Source: an uncultured Pelagibacteraceae bacterium (GTDB lineage Bacteria > Pseudomonadota > Alphaproteobacteria > Pelagibacterales > Pelagibacteraceae). From it: a stretch of DNA of 64,000 nucleotides. The notes under the pieces are model-generated. The model saw only the letters and a list, made by a program, of their open reading frames with translations, was not told where the DNA came from and did not search any database. Made by a program: the position numbers and the translations under genes. Positions 8,265-16,876 of the stretch are shown here, piece by piece (position 1 is the first letter of the stretch; each line of letters begins with the position of its first letter). Location of the stretch: positions 17,899 to 81,898 of the forward strand of contig CACLBB010000005.1 of NCBI GenBank assembly GCA_902605035.1, read 5' to 3'.

Positions 8265-8341
8265 TGGTGGGCCCGCCAGGACTCGAACCTGGGACCAATA
8301 CATTATGAGTGTACTGCTCTAACCAACTGAGCTACAGGCCC
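8265..8341 (-). tRNA. tRNA with CAU anticodon (elongator Met or Ile2)
   Basis: The minus strand folds as a complete cloverleaf: acceptor GGGCCTG pairing with CGGGCCC (one G-U), D arm GCTC...GAGC, anticodon loop CTCATAA with anticodon CAU, and T arm CCAGG-TTCGAGT-CCTGG. CCA is encoded. The CAU anticodon fits elongator tRNA-Met or the lysidine-modified tRNA-Ile2. The TTGGTC segment after the anticodon stem resembles E. coli Ile2, but I cannot decide between them by eye. An initiator tRNA is unlikely because the first acceptor pair (G-C) is intact. Confidence 0.93.
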
Positions 8342-8468
8342 TTTTAGATAACTGAATATTTATAGTGATTTTAGCTTTTGATCAAGTTAAACTCAACTAT
8401 ACATGTAAGAATAAATCAAAATTATGAATTAATCTTGCTTAATTTTATTATTAAAGTAACTAAATTTT

Positions 8469-9233
8469 ATGAATGCTAATTTTTCAAATAGGGGTTTCAC
8501 AGAAATTATTCCGATTCAATTTAAAGACGAGTTAAAAAATTTACAATCAAAAATATACGGTCTTACAAAGAACCTTTTGGAAGAACATGATGATAAAATT
8601 AATATTGCAGAGAAGATTAAGTTAAGATTTAAAAAAAAACCCTCAAACGAAATTTGGTCGAACCTTATGGAAGAGATAAATATATCTGAAGAATTGAAAA
8701 CTTTAATTAATAGTAAATCAATAAAAGATACGTTTAAAATGATCTTTGACAACCCTATACCATTTGAAATAAGTACTTTTCGAGCAAGGTTTCCTGAGCA
8801 AAAAAGAGTAATGTATAATTGGCACCAAGATGAAGGAACTTGGTATTTAAGTAAAAAAAAAGAACATTTGAACAAGTTTCCAGTTACACTTTGGTTGTCT
8901 TTAAATGGCGCTAGTAAAGAAGAGTCCATCCAACTAGTGAAATATTCTCATACTCAAAAATTATTTAATCACAATTTTGTGAAAGGACAAGGTTTTTTCA
9001 ATATAGATCAAAATGATACCATTAAAGAAAAAGATATTTTTACAGTAGAAACTAAAGCTTCTGAATGTGTCATATTTCATCCGTTGACTATTCATAGATC
9101 TGTGCCAACAAAAAAACTAAATTTGAGACCGAGATATACTATAGATATAAGATATTACGATGAAAATTTTAAAAAAGATTTTAAGGTAGATTGGAAATTT
9201 TCAATAAAAAAAGTTTTGAAAAGAATATCCTAA
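8469..9233 (+). CDS. PhyH-like Fe(II)/2-oxoglutarate dioxygenase
   Basis: The 254-residue protein resembles the phytanoyl-CoA dioxygenase (PhyH) superfamily. The iron ligands are visible as HQD in YNWHQDEGTW (His about 119, Asp about 121) and a distal His in FHPLTIHRSVPTKK (about 208). An RPRYTIDIRY segment follows that could supply the arginine binding 2-oxoglutarate. Such enzymes hydroxylate diverse small molecules, so the substrate is unknown. It begins a plus-strand run with a methyltransferase (TAATG overlap), a 42-aa protein and an SGNH hydrolase, which suggests tailoring of a secreted or surface metabolite, glycan or lipid. That role is inference. Confidence 0.75.
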   Translation: MNANFSNRGFTEIIPIQFKDELKNLQSKIYGLTKNLLEEHDDKINIAEKIKLRFKKKPSNEIWSNLMEEINISEELKTLINSKSIKDTFKMIFDNPIPFEISTFRARFPEQKRVMYNWHQDEGTWYLSKKKEHLNKFPVTLWLSLNGASKEESIQLVKYSHTQKLFNHNFVKGQGFFNIDQNDTIKEKDIFTVETKASECVIFHPLTIHRSVPTKKLNLRPRYTIDIRYYDENFKKDFKVDWKFSIKKVLKRIS

Positions 9234-10063
9234 TGACTTTTAAAAATGAGAAGGTTCTAGATTTTTATGAAAAGCTTCCTTTTAATATTTATGGTGATCT
9301 TAAATCAGCTGAAGAACAAATAAAGAAATTCGATCCTTTAGTAATCTATCCCGAACTAAAAAAAATATTTAAAAAGTTTGAGAGAATAAAAATTATTGAT
9401 TTTGGCTGTGGTGGAGGTTGGCTAGTCAATTCTATTAGTTACCATCACAGAAATAAAGCTCAGGTAACTGGAGTTGATTTTAATCCTGTAGTAATTGACT
9501 ATGCTAATAAATTAAAAAAAAAACTTAATCTTAATTCAAAATTTTATTCCTCTGATCTTTTTACTTTTCAAAGCAATATTAAATATGATCTGATTATTTC
9601 ATTGGGTGTGCTTCATCATACAAATAATTGTCATGAAGCTATCAAGCACATTTGCAAAAGTGCTTGTAAAAATTCTTTTTTGTTTCTTGGATTGTATCAC
9701 AAATATGGAAGAGAGCCTTTTTTAAATCATTTTCGTGATATGAAAGACAAGTCTGAAGATTTTAAATTCAATGAATATAAAAAATTACATAAAAATATTA
9801 ATGACGAGAAAAAACTTTACTCATGGTTTCGTGATCAAGTATTGCACCCACATGAAACCCAACATTCTTTTGAAGAAATTTCAAAAGTTTTGATTAAAGA
9901 GAGATTTAGTATTTTATCTTGCAGCATAAATAGATTTAATAAGATACAAAATTTGGAGGAAGTTTTTTCTATAGAAAAAGAACAATATCAATACTCTCTT
10001 AATAAAATTAAAAATTGTGAATATTTTCCAGGTTTTTTTATAACAATTGCAAAAAAAGAATAG
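9233..10063 (+). CDS. SAM-dependent methyltransferase, class I
   Basis: The start is placed at the ATG at 9233, which overlaps the stop of the preceding dioxygenase gene as TAATG; this gives 276 residues. The SAM-binding loop IIDFGCGGGWL lies near residue 55, motif II VTGVDFNPVVIDYA near 80, and LGVLHHTNN near 125. The methyl acceptor cannot be deduced. The remaining C-terminal 100 residues contain several His/Phe-rich helices and no recognised domain. Tight coupling to the dioxygenase suggests that both act on the same molecule. Confidence 0.8.
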   Translation: MTFKNEKVLDFYEKLPFNIYGDLKSAEEQIKKFDPLVIYPELKKIFKKFERIKIIDFGCGGGWLVNSISYHHRNKAQVTGVDFNPVVIDYANKLKKKLNLNSKFYSSDLFTFQSNIKYDLIISLGVLHHTNNCHEAIKHICKSACKNSFLFLGLYHKYGREPFLNHFRDMKDKSEDFKFNEYKKLHKNINDEKKLYSWFRDQVLHPHETQHSFEEISKVLIKERFSILSCSINRFNKIQNLEEVFSIEKEQYQYSLNKIKNCEYFPGFFITIAKKE

Positions 10064-10091
10064 TTTGCATATAGTTATCTAGAGGATCAAA

Positions 10092-10220
10092 ATGGAAGAA
10101 AATAAAAAAAAAAGTTTTATAGGTAAAATAATTGATTTTATAGCAAAGATATTTTCTATAAAACAAAAGAAAGAAAAAAAGAAAGAATCAAGAACTGAAG
10201 ATATTTATCCAATGTGGTAA
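10092..10220 (+). CDS. Small lysine-rich hypothetical protein (42 aa)
   Basis: This short frame starts at an ATG with a good ribosome-binding site (AGAGGA six bases upstream) and ends six bases before the next gene. The product has a central amphipathic/hydrophobic segment (FIGKIIDFIAKIFSI) flanked by lysine-rich stretches, and ends in EDIYPMW. I recognise no family. It could be a small membrane-associated protein. Its good RBS and exact fit between two same-strand genes argue that it is translated; nothing shows its function. Confidence 0.5.
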   Translation: MEENKKKSFIGKIIDFIAKIFSIKQKKEKKKESRTEDIYPMW

Positions 10221-10226
10221 AAATTA

Positions 10227-11438
10227 ATGATTCGAAAATATATTGATTTCTCCAAAAACCCCATTAATGCACTCGTTCAAATATTAATAGTTTTTTTTTT
10301 TATTCCTTTTTTTTCAACATTTTTCACAAATAGTATCTCAAGTAAAATAATATATTTTTTTTCTACGTTATTGATTTCTATAATCATTGCAGAATTTTTA
10401 TTTCTTTTTCTTTATAGGTTGTTTACTGGAACTAACTATCAAATAATTGAAAAAGTAAACTTTAAAAAGTTAATGAACAAACCGCATCCTTACTTGCCAT
10501 TTATATATAAAAAAAACTTTGAAGGAGGTCGGGCAGAGCAGACTAATTACCCTTTGCATCCTGAATTTAAATCATTGCCTCTTACGACTAATAATTTAGG
10601 TTATTTCAATGGTGAAAATGGAAATAGAGATATTTTGATACCCAAACCAAAAAACTTAGTAAGAATTAATTGTTTAGGTGCATCAACTACTGGCAATTAT
10701 CTCCATGTGGATAATAAAGTTTATTCATACCCATTAGAGTTAGAAAAAATTTTAAGAAAAAAAACTACAAAAGAATTAGAAGTAAATAATTGTGCCCAAG
10801 GTGGATATAATACTGCAGATAGTTTAGTACGTTTTATCTTAAAAGATGTTGATACTGATCCTGACTATCTAATTATTTATCATGCGGTGAATGATATAAG
10901 ATCTTATCTTACTCCAGGATTTTCCTCTGACTACTCACATAGCAGGAAGAATTTGGGGGAGGTTTACTGGAAATTTCTTTTAGGTTCTAAAATACCAAAT
11001 ATACCAATTAAGTTTATCAATTACTTAAAAAATAAATTTTTATTTCCTTCTAGCGAGCAATATTCTTTGCTTGAAGTCATCAAAAAAGGACAAATAGATT
11101 TAAAGTTAGATTATTCTGAGGGACTGAAAACCTATAAAAGAAATATTCAACATATTATTGATATAAGTGTAAGTAATAAAATTAAGGTAGTTCTTTGTAC
11201 ATTCTGTATGTATCTATATCCAAAAATTAAAGAAGACCCTTTGCAAAATATTTACCAAAAAATTGTTATTAAGGAGAACGAAATTTTAAAAAATCTTGCA
11301 AATAAAAATAAATTAGAATTAGTCGATACAGCATCACTTATAGAGAAGAAAGATTCAAACTTTGTCGATGCAGTTCATTTTACGCCAAAAGGAATGCAGT
11401 TACTGGCCCAACACATTGCAGATAAGATTAACATTTAA
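10227..11438 (+). CDS. Membrane-anchored SGNH/GDSL-type hydrolase
   Basis: The 403-residue protein has two hydrophobic segments at the N-terminus (about residues 15-35 and 40-65), then an SGNH hydrolase fold. Visible blocks are the nucleophile in CLGASTTGNY (Ser about 153), block II NCAQGGYNT, block III HAVNDIRS (Asn) and the catalytic Asp-His pair in DAVHFTPKG (about 380). SGNH enzymes are esterases or acetyltransfer partners that act on lipids or glycans. The membrane anchor and neighbouring acyltransferase suggest O-acyl group turnover on an envelope polymer. This is inference; the true substrate is unknown. Confidence 0.75.
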   Translation: MIRKYIDFSKNPINALVQILIVFFFIPFFSTFFTNSISSKIIYFFSTLLISIIIAEFLFLFLYRLFTGTNYQIIEKVNFKKLMNKPHPYLPFIYKKNFEGGRAEQTNYPLHPEFKSLPLTTNNLGYFNGENGNRDILIPKPKNLVRINCLGASTTGNYLHVDNKVYSYPLELEKILRKKTTKELEVNNCAQGGYNTADSLVRFILKDVDTDPDYLIIYHAVNDIRSYLTPGFSSDYSHSRKNLGEVYWKFLLGSKIPNIPIKFINYLKNKFLFPSSEQYSLLEVIKKGQIDLKLDYSEGLKTYKRNIQHIIDISVSNKIKVVLCTFCMYLYPKIKEDPLQNIYQKIVIKENEILKNLANKNKLELVDTASLIEKKDSNFVDAVHFTPKGMQLLAQHIADKINI

Positions 11439-11449
11439 TTTGATTTAGA

Positions 11450-12514
11450 TTATTTTTTTAATAAAAAATTAATTCTTATATATTTCTTTAATTTTTTTTC
11501 GATAAAATGATAGGAAATTAAAGAAATTATTATAATAGTAGTAATATAAGATATAAAAAAATATTCACTAAGAAAAATTTGAGTGTCATTTCTAAAATAA
11601 GAAATAAAAATTAAGCTTAGAGGTAGATGAATTAAATAACTAGAGTAAGTAAGGTTTCCTATTGATGAACAAAAATTTAAAAACTTTTTATTTGTAATGA
11701 CTAAAAAATTTTCAATAGACAAAATTAACATCAATATACCTGGGCAAAAAAAGAATATCTTAAAATTATTCATAAAAGCAAAAATCAAGAATAAAGCTGA
11801 CAAGAATAAAATGGTATATTCTTTATTATATTTATATAACATGAAAACTATCATGCCTGTGACAAATAATCTTATGCAACTGATTAGATCGTTGTGTTGA
11901 TCACTTTCCATAAAACCTAACTTGCTAATTATGACAAGAAAAAAATAAAATAAAAACAATTCTTTTAAACCAAGATTTTTTAATTTTGATACAGTTATAA
12001 AAAAAATAGTGTAAGCGATTATTTCTAAAGATACGCTCCATATAGGTAAATTAAAGCTAACATTTTGTTCAAATCCCCAGGCTGATATGAAAAAAAGATT
12101 CAAAAAGAAATGATATAAATCGTTATATTTAAATAAATCTAACTCATTAGAAAAATTTAAATCAGTCAATTGAATTATTAAAACAACTACTAAAGTAATG
12201 AAGTGAAGTGGGTAAAGACGAGAAAATCTATTTATAAAAAATACTTTCCAGTTATATTTTTTTATACTATCAAAATAGACATAAGAAATGATAAAACCAG
12301 AAATTGTCCAAAAAATATGTACACCATAATCTCCGTGAACATAAATGAAATTTAAAATTTTGCCAAAAGGTAAAGTCTCAATATTTTGTTGAGAAATTTT
12401 TAATAAATTAAAATTGTTAGACCTAAAGAAAAAAAACTCATAATGATAAATAATTACAGCAAAACTTGAAATAAATCTTAATGGTTCTATTAAATAAATT
12501 TTTTTTAATATCAT
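11450..12514 (-). CDS. Acyltransferase 3 family membrane protein (OafA/YrhL-like)
   Basis: This 354-residue, very hydrophobic protein has about ten predicted membrane segments. The family signature is at the N-terminus: EPLRFISSFAVIIYHYEFFF carries the conserved R and catalytic-type His, and FWTISGFIISYVY gives the second conserved block. Members transfer O-acyl groups to lipopolysaccharide, exopolysaccharide or other surface carbohydrates. It converges on the SGNH hydrolase gene with an 11-bp gap and no terminator hairpin that I can see. It lies downstream of rpoD on the same strand with a 68-bp spacer, but is probably functionally part of the preceding cassette. Confidence 0.85.
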   Translation of the reverse strand: MILKKIYLIEPLRFISSFAVIIYHYEFFFFRSNNFNLLKISQQNIETLPFGKILNFIYVHGDYGVHIFWTISGFIISYVYFDSIKKYNWKVFFINRFSRLYPLHFITLVVVLIIQLTDLNFSNELDLFKYNDLYHFFLNLFFISAWGFEQNVSFNLPIWSVSLEIIAYTIFFITVSKLKNLGLKELFLFYFFLVIISKLGFMESDQHNDLISCIRLFVTGMIVFMLYKYNKEYTILFLSALFLIFAFMNNFKIFFFCPGILMLILSIENFLVITNKKFLNFCSSIGNLTYSSYLIHLPLSLIFISYFRNDTQIFLSEYFFISYITTIIIISLISYHFIEKKLKKYIRINFLLKK

Positions 12515-12582
12515 TTAAATCTTTTTTTATTCACGAAAGAGATACTTAATTTAAAATTAATAATATTTAATAATTTAGTCTT

Positions 12583-14445
12583 TTATTTTTCTAAAAAACT
12601 TTTCAATTGTTTTGATCTGCTTGGGTGCTTTAGTTTTCTAAGAGCTTTAGCTTCTATTTGTCTTATTCTTTCTCGTGTCACTGAGAATTGGAGACCAACT
12701 TCTTCTAGAGTATGATCTGTGTTCATTCCAATACCAAATCTCATTCTTAAAACCCTTTCTTCTCTTGGTGTTAACGAGGCCAAAATTTTTGTTGTAGACT
12801 CACTTAAATTTGACTGAATTGCTGTATCTAAGGGCTGCAATGCATTTTTATCTTCTATAAAATCTCCTAGGCTACTATCTTCTTCGTCGCCAACTGGTGT
12901 TTCAAGTGACACTGGCTCTTTTGCTATTTTTAAAACTTTTCGAACTTTCTCTAACGGCATGGCAAGTTTTTTAGCTAACTCTTCTGGAGTTGGCTCTCTC
13001 CCAAATTCACTCATTATCTGTCTTTGTGTTCTAACAATTTTGTTAATAGTTTCTATCATATGAACTGGAATTCTTATGGTTCTAGCTTGGTCTGCAATAG
13101 ATCTTGTTATTGCTTGTCTGATCCACCAAGTTGCATAAGTTGAAAATTTGTAACCTCTTCTGTATTCAAATTTGTCTACAGCCTTCATCAAACCTATGTT
13201 TCCCTCTTGAATAAGATCTAAAAATTGTAAACCTCTATTAGTGTATTTTTTAGCAATAGAAATTACTAATCTTAGATTGGCTTCAACCATTTCCTTTTTG
13301 GCTATTCGAGACTCTCTTTCTCCTTTTTGAATTCTACTAACTAATTTTTTAAATTCTCCAACAGAAAGACCAATTTTCTGACTGAATTCTACAAGTCTTT
13401 CTCTTATTTCAGAAAAATCTTTTTTAAATTTTTTGAAAAACGATTTCCAAACAGGGTTTTCCTTCAGAAAAGACTCAAATTTTGGATTTATTTCGTTTCC
13501 TATATAATATTTTAAAAATTCCTCTCTAGAAATTTTATTATCCATTGCTAATCTTAATAAAACTCCTTCTAGCGATACTATTTTCTTATTTTCTTTGTAG
13601 TGAGCTTGAACTAATTCTTCCACTACATGAGGAGCTAATTGCAAATTTTTGAAATTATCTACTAAAACTAATTGAATCTTTTTAAAATTTTTATTTTTTG
13701 AAACAGATAACTCTTTTGCTGCCAATAAACAATCTAGTTTTTCTTTTTGATATTTTTGAAGTTTTGAATAGTTCTTATTTAATGAGTCTAATATTGTAAT
13801 TATTTTAGGTTTAATTTCTTCTTCCATCTTTGCCAAAGAAACATTAAATTCATCATCTTCGGTATTAGTATCTTCTTCTTTCTTTTCTTCCTCTTTATTA
13901 TTTTTATCTTCTTTGCTTTTTAATTTCTTGTTTAATTTTAATTCATCGTTATCTTCTGATGTTTCAAAATCTTCATACGTTGAATCGATATCTATGATAT
14001 CTCTTACTAAAAGTTGTTGGTTTTCGATCTGATTTTTCCACTCAAATATCTTTTTTCCTACTAAAGGACTTTGCGTTAAAGCGTTTATCATAACATCTTT
14101 TCCTGCTTCAATTCTTTTTGCTATTGCAATTTCACCTTCTCTAGATAATAATTCTACTCCGCCCATCTCCCTTAAATACATTCTTATTGGGTCATCGCTT
14201 TTATCTGAAGATTTTTCCTCGGTTGTATTTTGTGATTCTTTCTTTTTATTGGACTGATATTGTGATTTTTTTTCAACTAAAGTAATTTTTTCGTCTACGA
14301 GAACAATTAATGCTTTCTCAATATTTTCTGGGGTTCCATTTCTTTTGCCTAAGGACTTGCCTAGTTCTTCATATGTAATAAAACCTCTATGTTTGCCTTT
14401 GTCTAGAAGTCTTTCAAATGATTTTGTAATTAGTTTTTCTGCCAT
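12583..14445 (-). CDS. rpoD: RNA polymerase primary sigma factor RpoD (sigma-70)
   Basis: The 620-residue protein has all sigma-70 regions. Region 1.1 is N-terminal, and region 1.2 follows with [11 protein letters not shown] near residue 85. A lysine/glutamate-rich low-complexity part lies in the non-conserved region (about 160-200). Region 2 contains [27 protein letters not shown] and the -10-reading [13 protein letters not shown], and region 4.2 has the helix-turn-helix [20 protein letters not shown]. It directs RNA polymerase to housekeeping promoters. It is the last gene of the yqeY-dnaG-rpoD set, the alphaproteobacterial version of the macromolecular synthesis operon. Confidence 0.97.
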   Translation of the reverse strand: MAEKLITKSFERLLDKGKHRGFITYEELGKSLGKRNGTPENIEKALIVLVDEKITLVEKKSQYQSNKKKESQNTTEEKSSDKSDDPIRMYLREMGGVELLSREGEIAIAKRIEAGKDVMINALTQSPLVGKKIFEWKNQIENQQLLVRDIIDIDSTYEDFETSEDNDELKLNKKLKSKEDKNNKEEEKKEEDTNTEDDEFNVSLAKMEEEIKPKIITILDSLNKNYSKLQKYQKEKLDCLLAAKELSVSKNKNFKKIQLVLVDNFKNLQLAPHVVEELVQAHYKENKKIVSLEGVLLRLAMDNKISREEFLKYYIGNEINPKFESFLKENPVWKSFFKKFKKDFSEIRERLVEFSQKIGLSVGEFKKLVSRIQKGERESRIAKKEMVEANLRLVISIAKKYTNRGLQFLDLIQEGNIGLMKAVDKFEYRRGYKFSTYATWWIRQAITRSIADQARTIRIPVHMIETINKIVRTQRQIMSEFGREPTPEELAKKLAMPLEKVRKVLKIAKEPVSLETPVGDEEDSSLGDFIEDKNALQPLDTAIQSNLSESTTKILASLTPREERVLRMRFGIGMNTDHTLEEVGLQFSVTRERIRQIEAKALRKLKHPSRSKQLKSFLEK

Positions 14446-14504
14446 TTTAGTAAGTGTTTGATAGTGGAATATATAGTGTCTGGTTAAGGAAAATCTATCT
14501 TTTT

Positions 14505-16295
14505 TTATTCCCTATTTAACTGACTTTTAAGCTTTATTAACTCTGAAAAGGAGTTTTCATCAAGGTTATTTATTAATTTTTTTTCTAGAGATTCTATTTT
14601 TTGTAAGCTGCTTAGTTCTCTTAATTCTGATATTAACTCGTTTAATAGCTCAAGGATTTCTTCTTCATTTTTATCTTTAAGAATGATTTGTATACTTGAA
14701 TTCTCATTTATTTCATCAATAAGCTTCTTAAAATTATCACTAATTTTTGCCTTAATTGTATCTTGGCTGTTTCCTTCTAACAATAAAGATAATATCAATT
14801 TTTTTAAACTTTCATTATTTTCTGATAAAAACGATACTTCCGAGATCTCTTCAACAATTTTTGACGCTATATTAAGGTAATTTAGCATAATAAATAATAT
14901 TGAAAATTCAGTGATTTGTATTTTGGAAAAATGACTTTTTTTTTCGTGTAAATTTTTTGTTTCATTTAAAACTTCGTAATTTTGTTTATTATAGTTTTTA
15001 TAATTTTTAAAAGTTTTCCTAGTATTCTGAATAGGGGTTAATTTTTTAATTTTATCTAAAAAATCTTCTATAACGTACTTTTTCAAAGTTTCATCTCTTA
15101 TCAAATAACACATTTTTTTTATCTCTTTTTCAAATTTAGAAACTTCAAAAGGATTGTTTCTATTTACTTTTTTTAGATAATGGTCCCAAATATAATTCTG
15201 AATTATTTTTTTTTCTTTTAAAAAAGAATTAAATATATCTTTGCCGTATTTATTTATGTAATCGTCTGGGTCTTGATCATTAGGTAAAACTGAAAAAAAT
15301 ATTTTATTTTCCTCGTTGATGAAAGGGAAAAGTCTTTCTGCAATTCGCAGAGCAGCTTCTTGACCGCTTTGATCCCCATCTAAGCAAATTATTGGATTGG
15401 AAAAAAACTTCCAAATTAAATTAATTTGCCTTTCAGTAAGTGCTGTTCCAGAATTTGAAATTACATTTTTAATTCCTCGAGAGTAGATACTTACTACATC
15501 CATATACCCCTCAACAATTATAACTTCATTACTTTCAGATCTAGCAGATTTAGCTTTATCTAAATTAAAAATCGTACTACCTTTTTTATAAAATTCTGTC
15601 TCAGGAGAGTTGATGTATTTTGCAAGTTTCGACTCTTTCTTAATTATTCTTCCACCAAAAGCAATTGTGTCTCCAGAAATATTGTTAACTGGAAAAATAA
15701 TCCTAGAATTAAATCTATCTATAAATTTACCACTTTTGTCATGTTTGTAATATAACCCTGTAAGATTAATTTCTTCTTCTGTATAGTTCTTTAAAAGTTG
15801 TTGGTGAAAATTATTTTTCCATGGAACAAAACCTAATTTAAACTCTTCGATATTTTCTTTATTTAAATTTCTTTTATTAAGATAAATTAAAGCATCTCTA
15901 TTATCTAAATCAAATAATTGAGTATGAAAAAAATCCGAGTAATCTTTTAAAATATTTTTGTAAACTTGAAATCTTAAATCTTTTTTTTTATCAAAACTTG
16001 AAAATCTATATGGTTGCATTCCAGCTTCAGCTGCTAATATTTTCACAGCTTCTCCAAATCCAATGGATCTTGTTTTCATCAAGAAATCAAAAATATTTCC
16101 GTGTTCGCCGCTACTGAAACAGTGATAAAATTCCTTTTCATCACTAACAGTAAATGAGGGGCTTTTTTCATTCTTAAATGGAGAAAGTCCGATAAATTCT
16201 TTTCCCCTTTTTTTTAATTTAACTGTCTTCCCCACTATTTGAGAGACTTTCAATCTTAGTTTAATCTCATTTAAATATTCTTTGGGATATTTCAT
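14505..16295 (-). CDS. dnaG: DNA primase DnaG with degenerate zinc-binding domain
   Basis: DnaG makes RNA primers for replication. The TOPRIM catalytic core is intact: [13 protein letters not shown] near residue 260 and the metal-binding [12 protein letters not shown] near 310. The N-terminal CHC2 zinc finger is recognisable but has lost ligands: the usual CPFH is SPFK (Ser38, Lys41) and the usual CFGC is CFSS (Cys59 kept, Ser62). Three of the four zinc ligands are therefore missing while the surrounding fold residues ([20 protein letters not shown]) are kept. The C-terminal helicase-binding region is divergent. It sits 2 bp after yqeY and 59 bp before rpoD. Confidence 0.95.
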   Translation of the reverse strand: MKYPKEYLNEIKLRLKVSQIVGKTVKLKKRGKEFIGLSPFKNEKSPSFTVSDEKEFYHCFSSGEHGNIFDFLMKTRSIGFGEAVKILAAEAGMQPYRFSSFDKKKDLRFQVYKNILKDYSDFFHTQLFDLDNRDALIYLNKRNLNKENIEEFKLGFVPWKNNFHQQLLKNYTEEEINLTGLYYKHDKSGKFIDRFNSRIIFPVNNISGDTIAFGGRIIKKESKLAKYINSPETEFYKKGSTIFNLDKAKSARSESNEVIIVEGYMDVVSIYSRGIKNVISNSGTALTERQINLIWKFFSNPIICLDGDQSGQEAALRIAERLFPFINEENKIFFSVLPNDQDPDDYINKYGKDIFNSFLKEKKIIQNYIWDHYLKKVNRNNPFEVSKFEKEIKKMCYLIRDETLKKYVIEDFLDKIKKLTPIQNTRKTFKNYKNYNKQNYEVLNETKNLHEKKSHFSKIQITEFSILFIMLNYLNIASKIVEEISEVSFLSENNESLKKLILSLLLEGNSQDTIKAKISDNFKKLIDEINENSSIQIILKDKNEEEILELLNELISELRELSSLQKIESLEKKLINNLDENSFSELIKLKSQLNRE

Positions 16296-16296
16296 C

Positions 16297-16752
16297 TTAT
16301 TTTAACAAACCTTTTATAATTAAACTTACTTTGGAAAAATCTAACGACTCAGCGTGTTTAGATTTGAGCACACCCATTACTTTTCCCATATCTTTCATCG
16401 ACGAAGCACCTTCCGCTTTAATTACGTCCACACATATCTTTTTAGTTTCTTCTTCACTGAGCTGTTTGGGCAAAAACGCACCTATCACCTCTATTTCTTT
16501 TATTTCATTTTCCAAAAGTTCGTTTCTTCCTGCCTTTTTATAGACTTCACAGGACTCGTTCCTTTGTTTGATCATTTTTTTTAAGATTGCAATAATATCT
16601 TGATCTTTGACTTCTTTTTGACTTTTTGAACGCCCAGCTATTTCAGCGTCTTTAATCGCAGATACTACAAGCCTTAAGGTTGGATATGTGTTTTTATCCT
16701 TAGCCTTTAGAGCCCCGTTGAGTTTTTCTTCTATTTGTTTTTTTAGAGACAT
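16297..16752 (-). CDS. YqeY/GatB-like family protein
   Basis: The 151-residue protein matches the YqeY family, with KKQIEEKLNGALKAKDK near the N-terminus, LRLVVSAIKDAEI, and the C-terminal half MKDMGKVMGVLKSKHAE resembling the tRNA-binding tail of GatB. YqeY is found next to dnaG and rpoD in many alphaproteobacteria, but its precise role is not established; a link to tRNA or amidotransferase function is suggested only by homology. The gene ends 1 bp before dnaG starts, so the two are almost certainly co-transcribed from the promoter at 16812-16840. Confidence 0.88.
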   Translation of the reverse strand: MSLKKQIEEKLNGALKAKDKNTYPTLRLVVSAIKDAEIAGRSKSQKEVKDQDIIAILKKMIKQRNESCEVYKKAGRNELLENEIKEIEVIGAFLPKQLSEEETKKICVDVIKAEGASSMKDMGKVMGVLKSKHAESLDFSKVSLIIKGLLK

Positions 16753-16805
16753 AATTAATTATTTTATTTTAATCACAATTCTTATCTAAAATAAAAAGAA
16801 CTTTC

Positions 16806-16834
16806 TTGACGATTATATTTCTATTTCATATGTT
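16806..16834 (+). promoter_or_regulatory. Predicted sigma-70 promoter of carAB
   Basis: TTGACG (16806-16811) and TATGTT (16829-16834) are separated by 17 bp, matching 5/6 and 4/6 consensus positions. Transcription would begin near 16841, about 36 nt before the first possible carA start. It interleaves with the opposite-strand yqeY promoter. Confidence 0.6.
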
Positions 16835-16840
16835 TCGCAA
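16812..16840 (-). promoter_or_regulatory. Predicted sigma-70 promoter of yqeY-dnaG-rpoD
   Basis: On the minus strand TTGCGA (16840-16835), a 17-nt spacer and a perfect TATAAT (16817-16812) form a good promoter. It physically overlaps the carAB promoter, so polymerase cannot occupy both at once. Confidence 0.65.
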
Positions 16841-16876
16841 AATCATGTTTATAAGTTTTTTACTTTAACTTATGAG

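Noticed and set aside
8265..8341. Phage or integrative element at the CAU tRNA
   Set aside because: No integrase gene, direct repeat of the tRNA 3' end or mobility gene is visible in the neighbouring cassette.
14445..14504. Separate promoter between dnaG and rpoD
   Set aside because: The 59-bp spacer is AT-rich but I found no -35/-10 pair with acceptable match and spacing.
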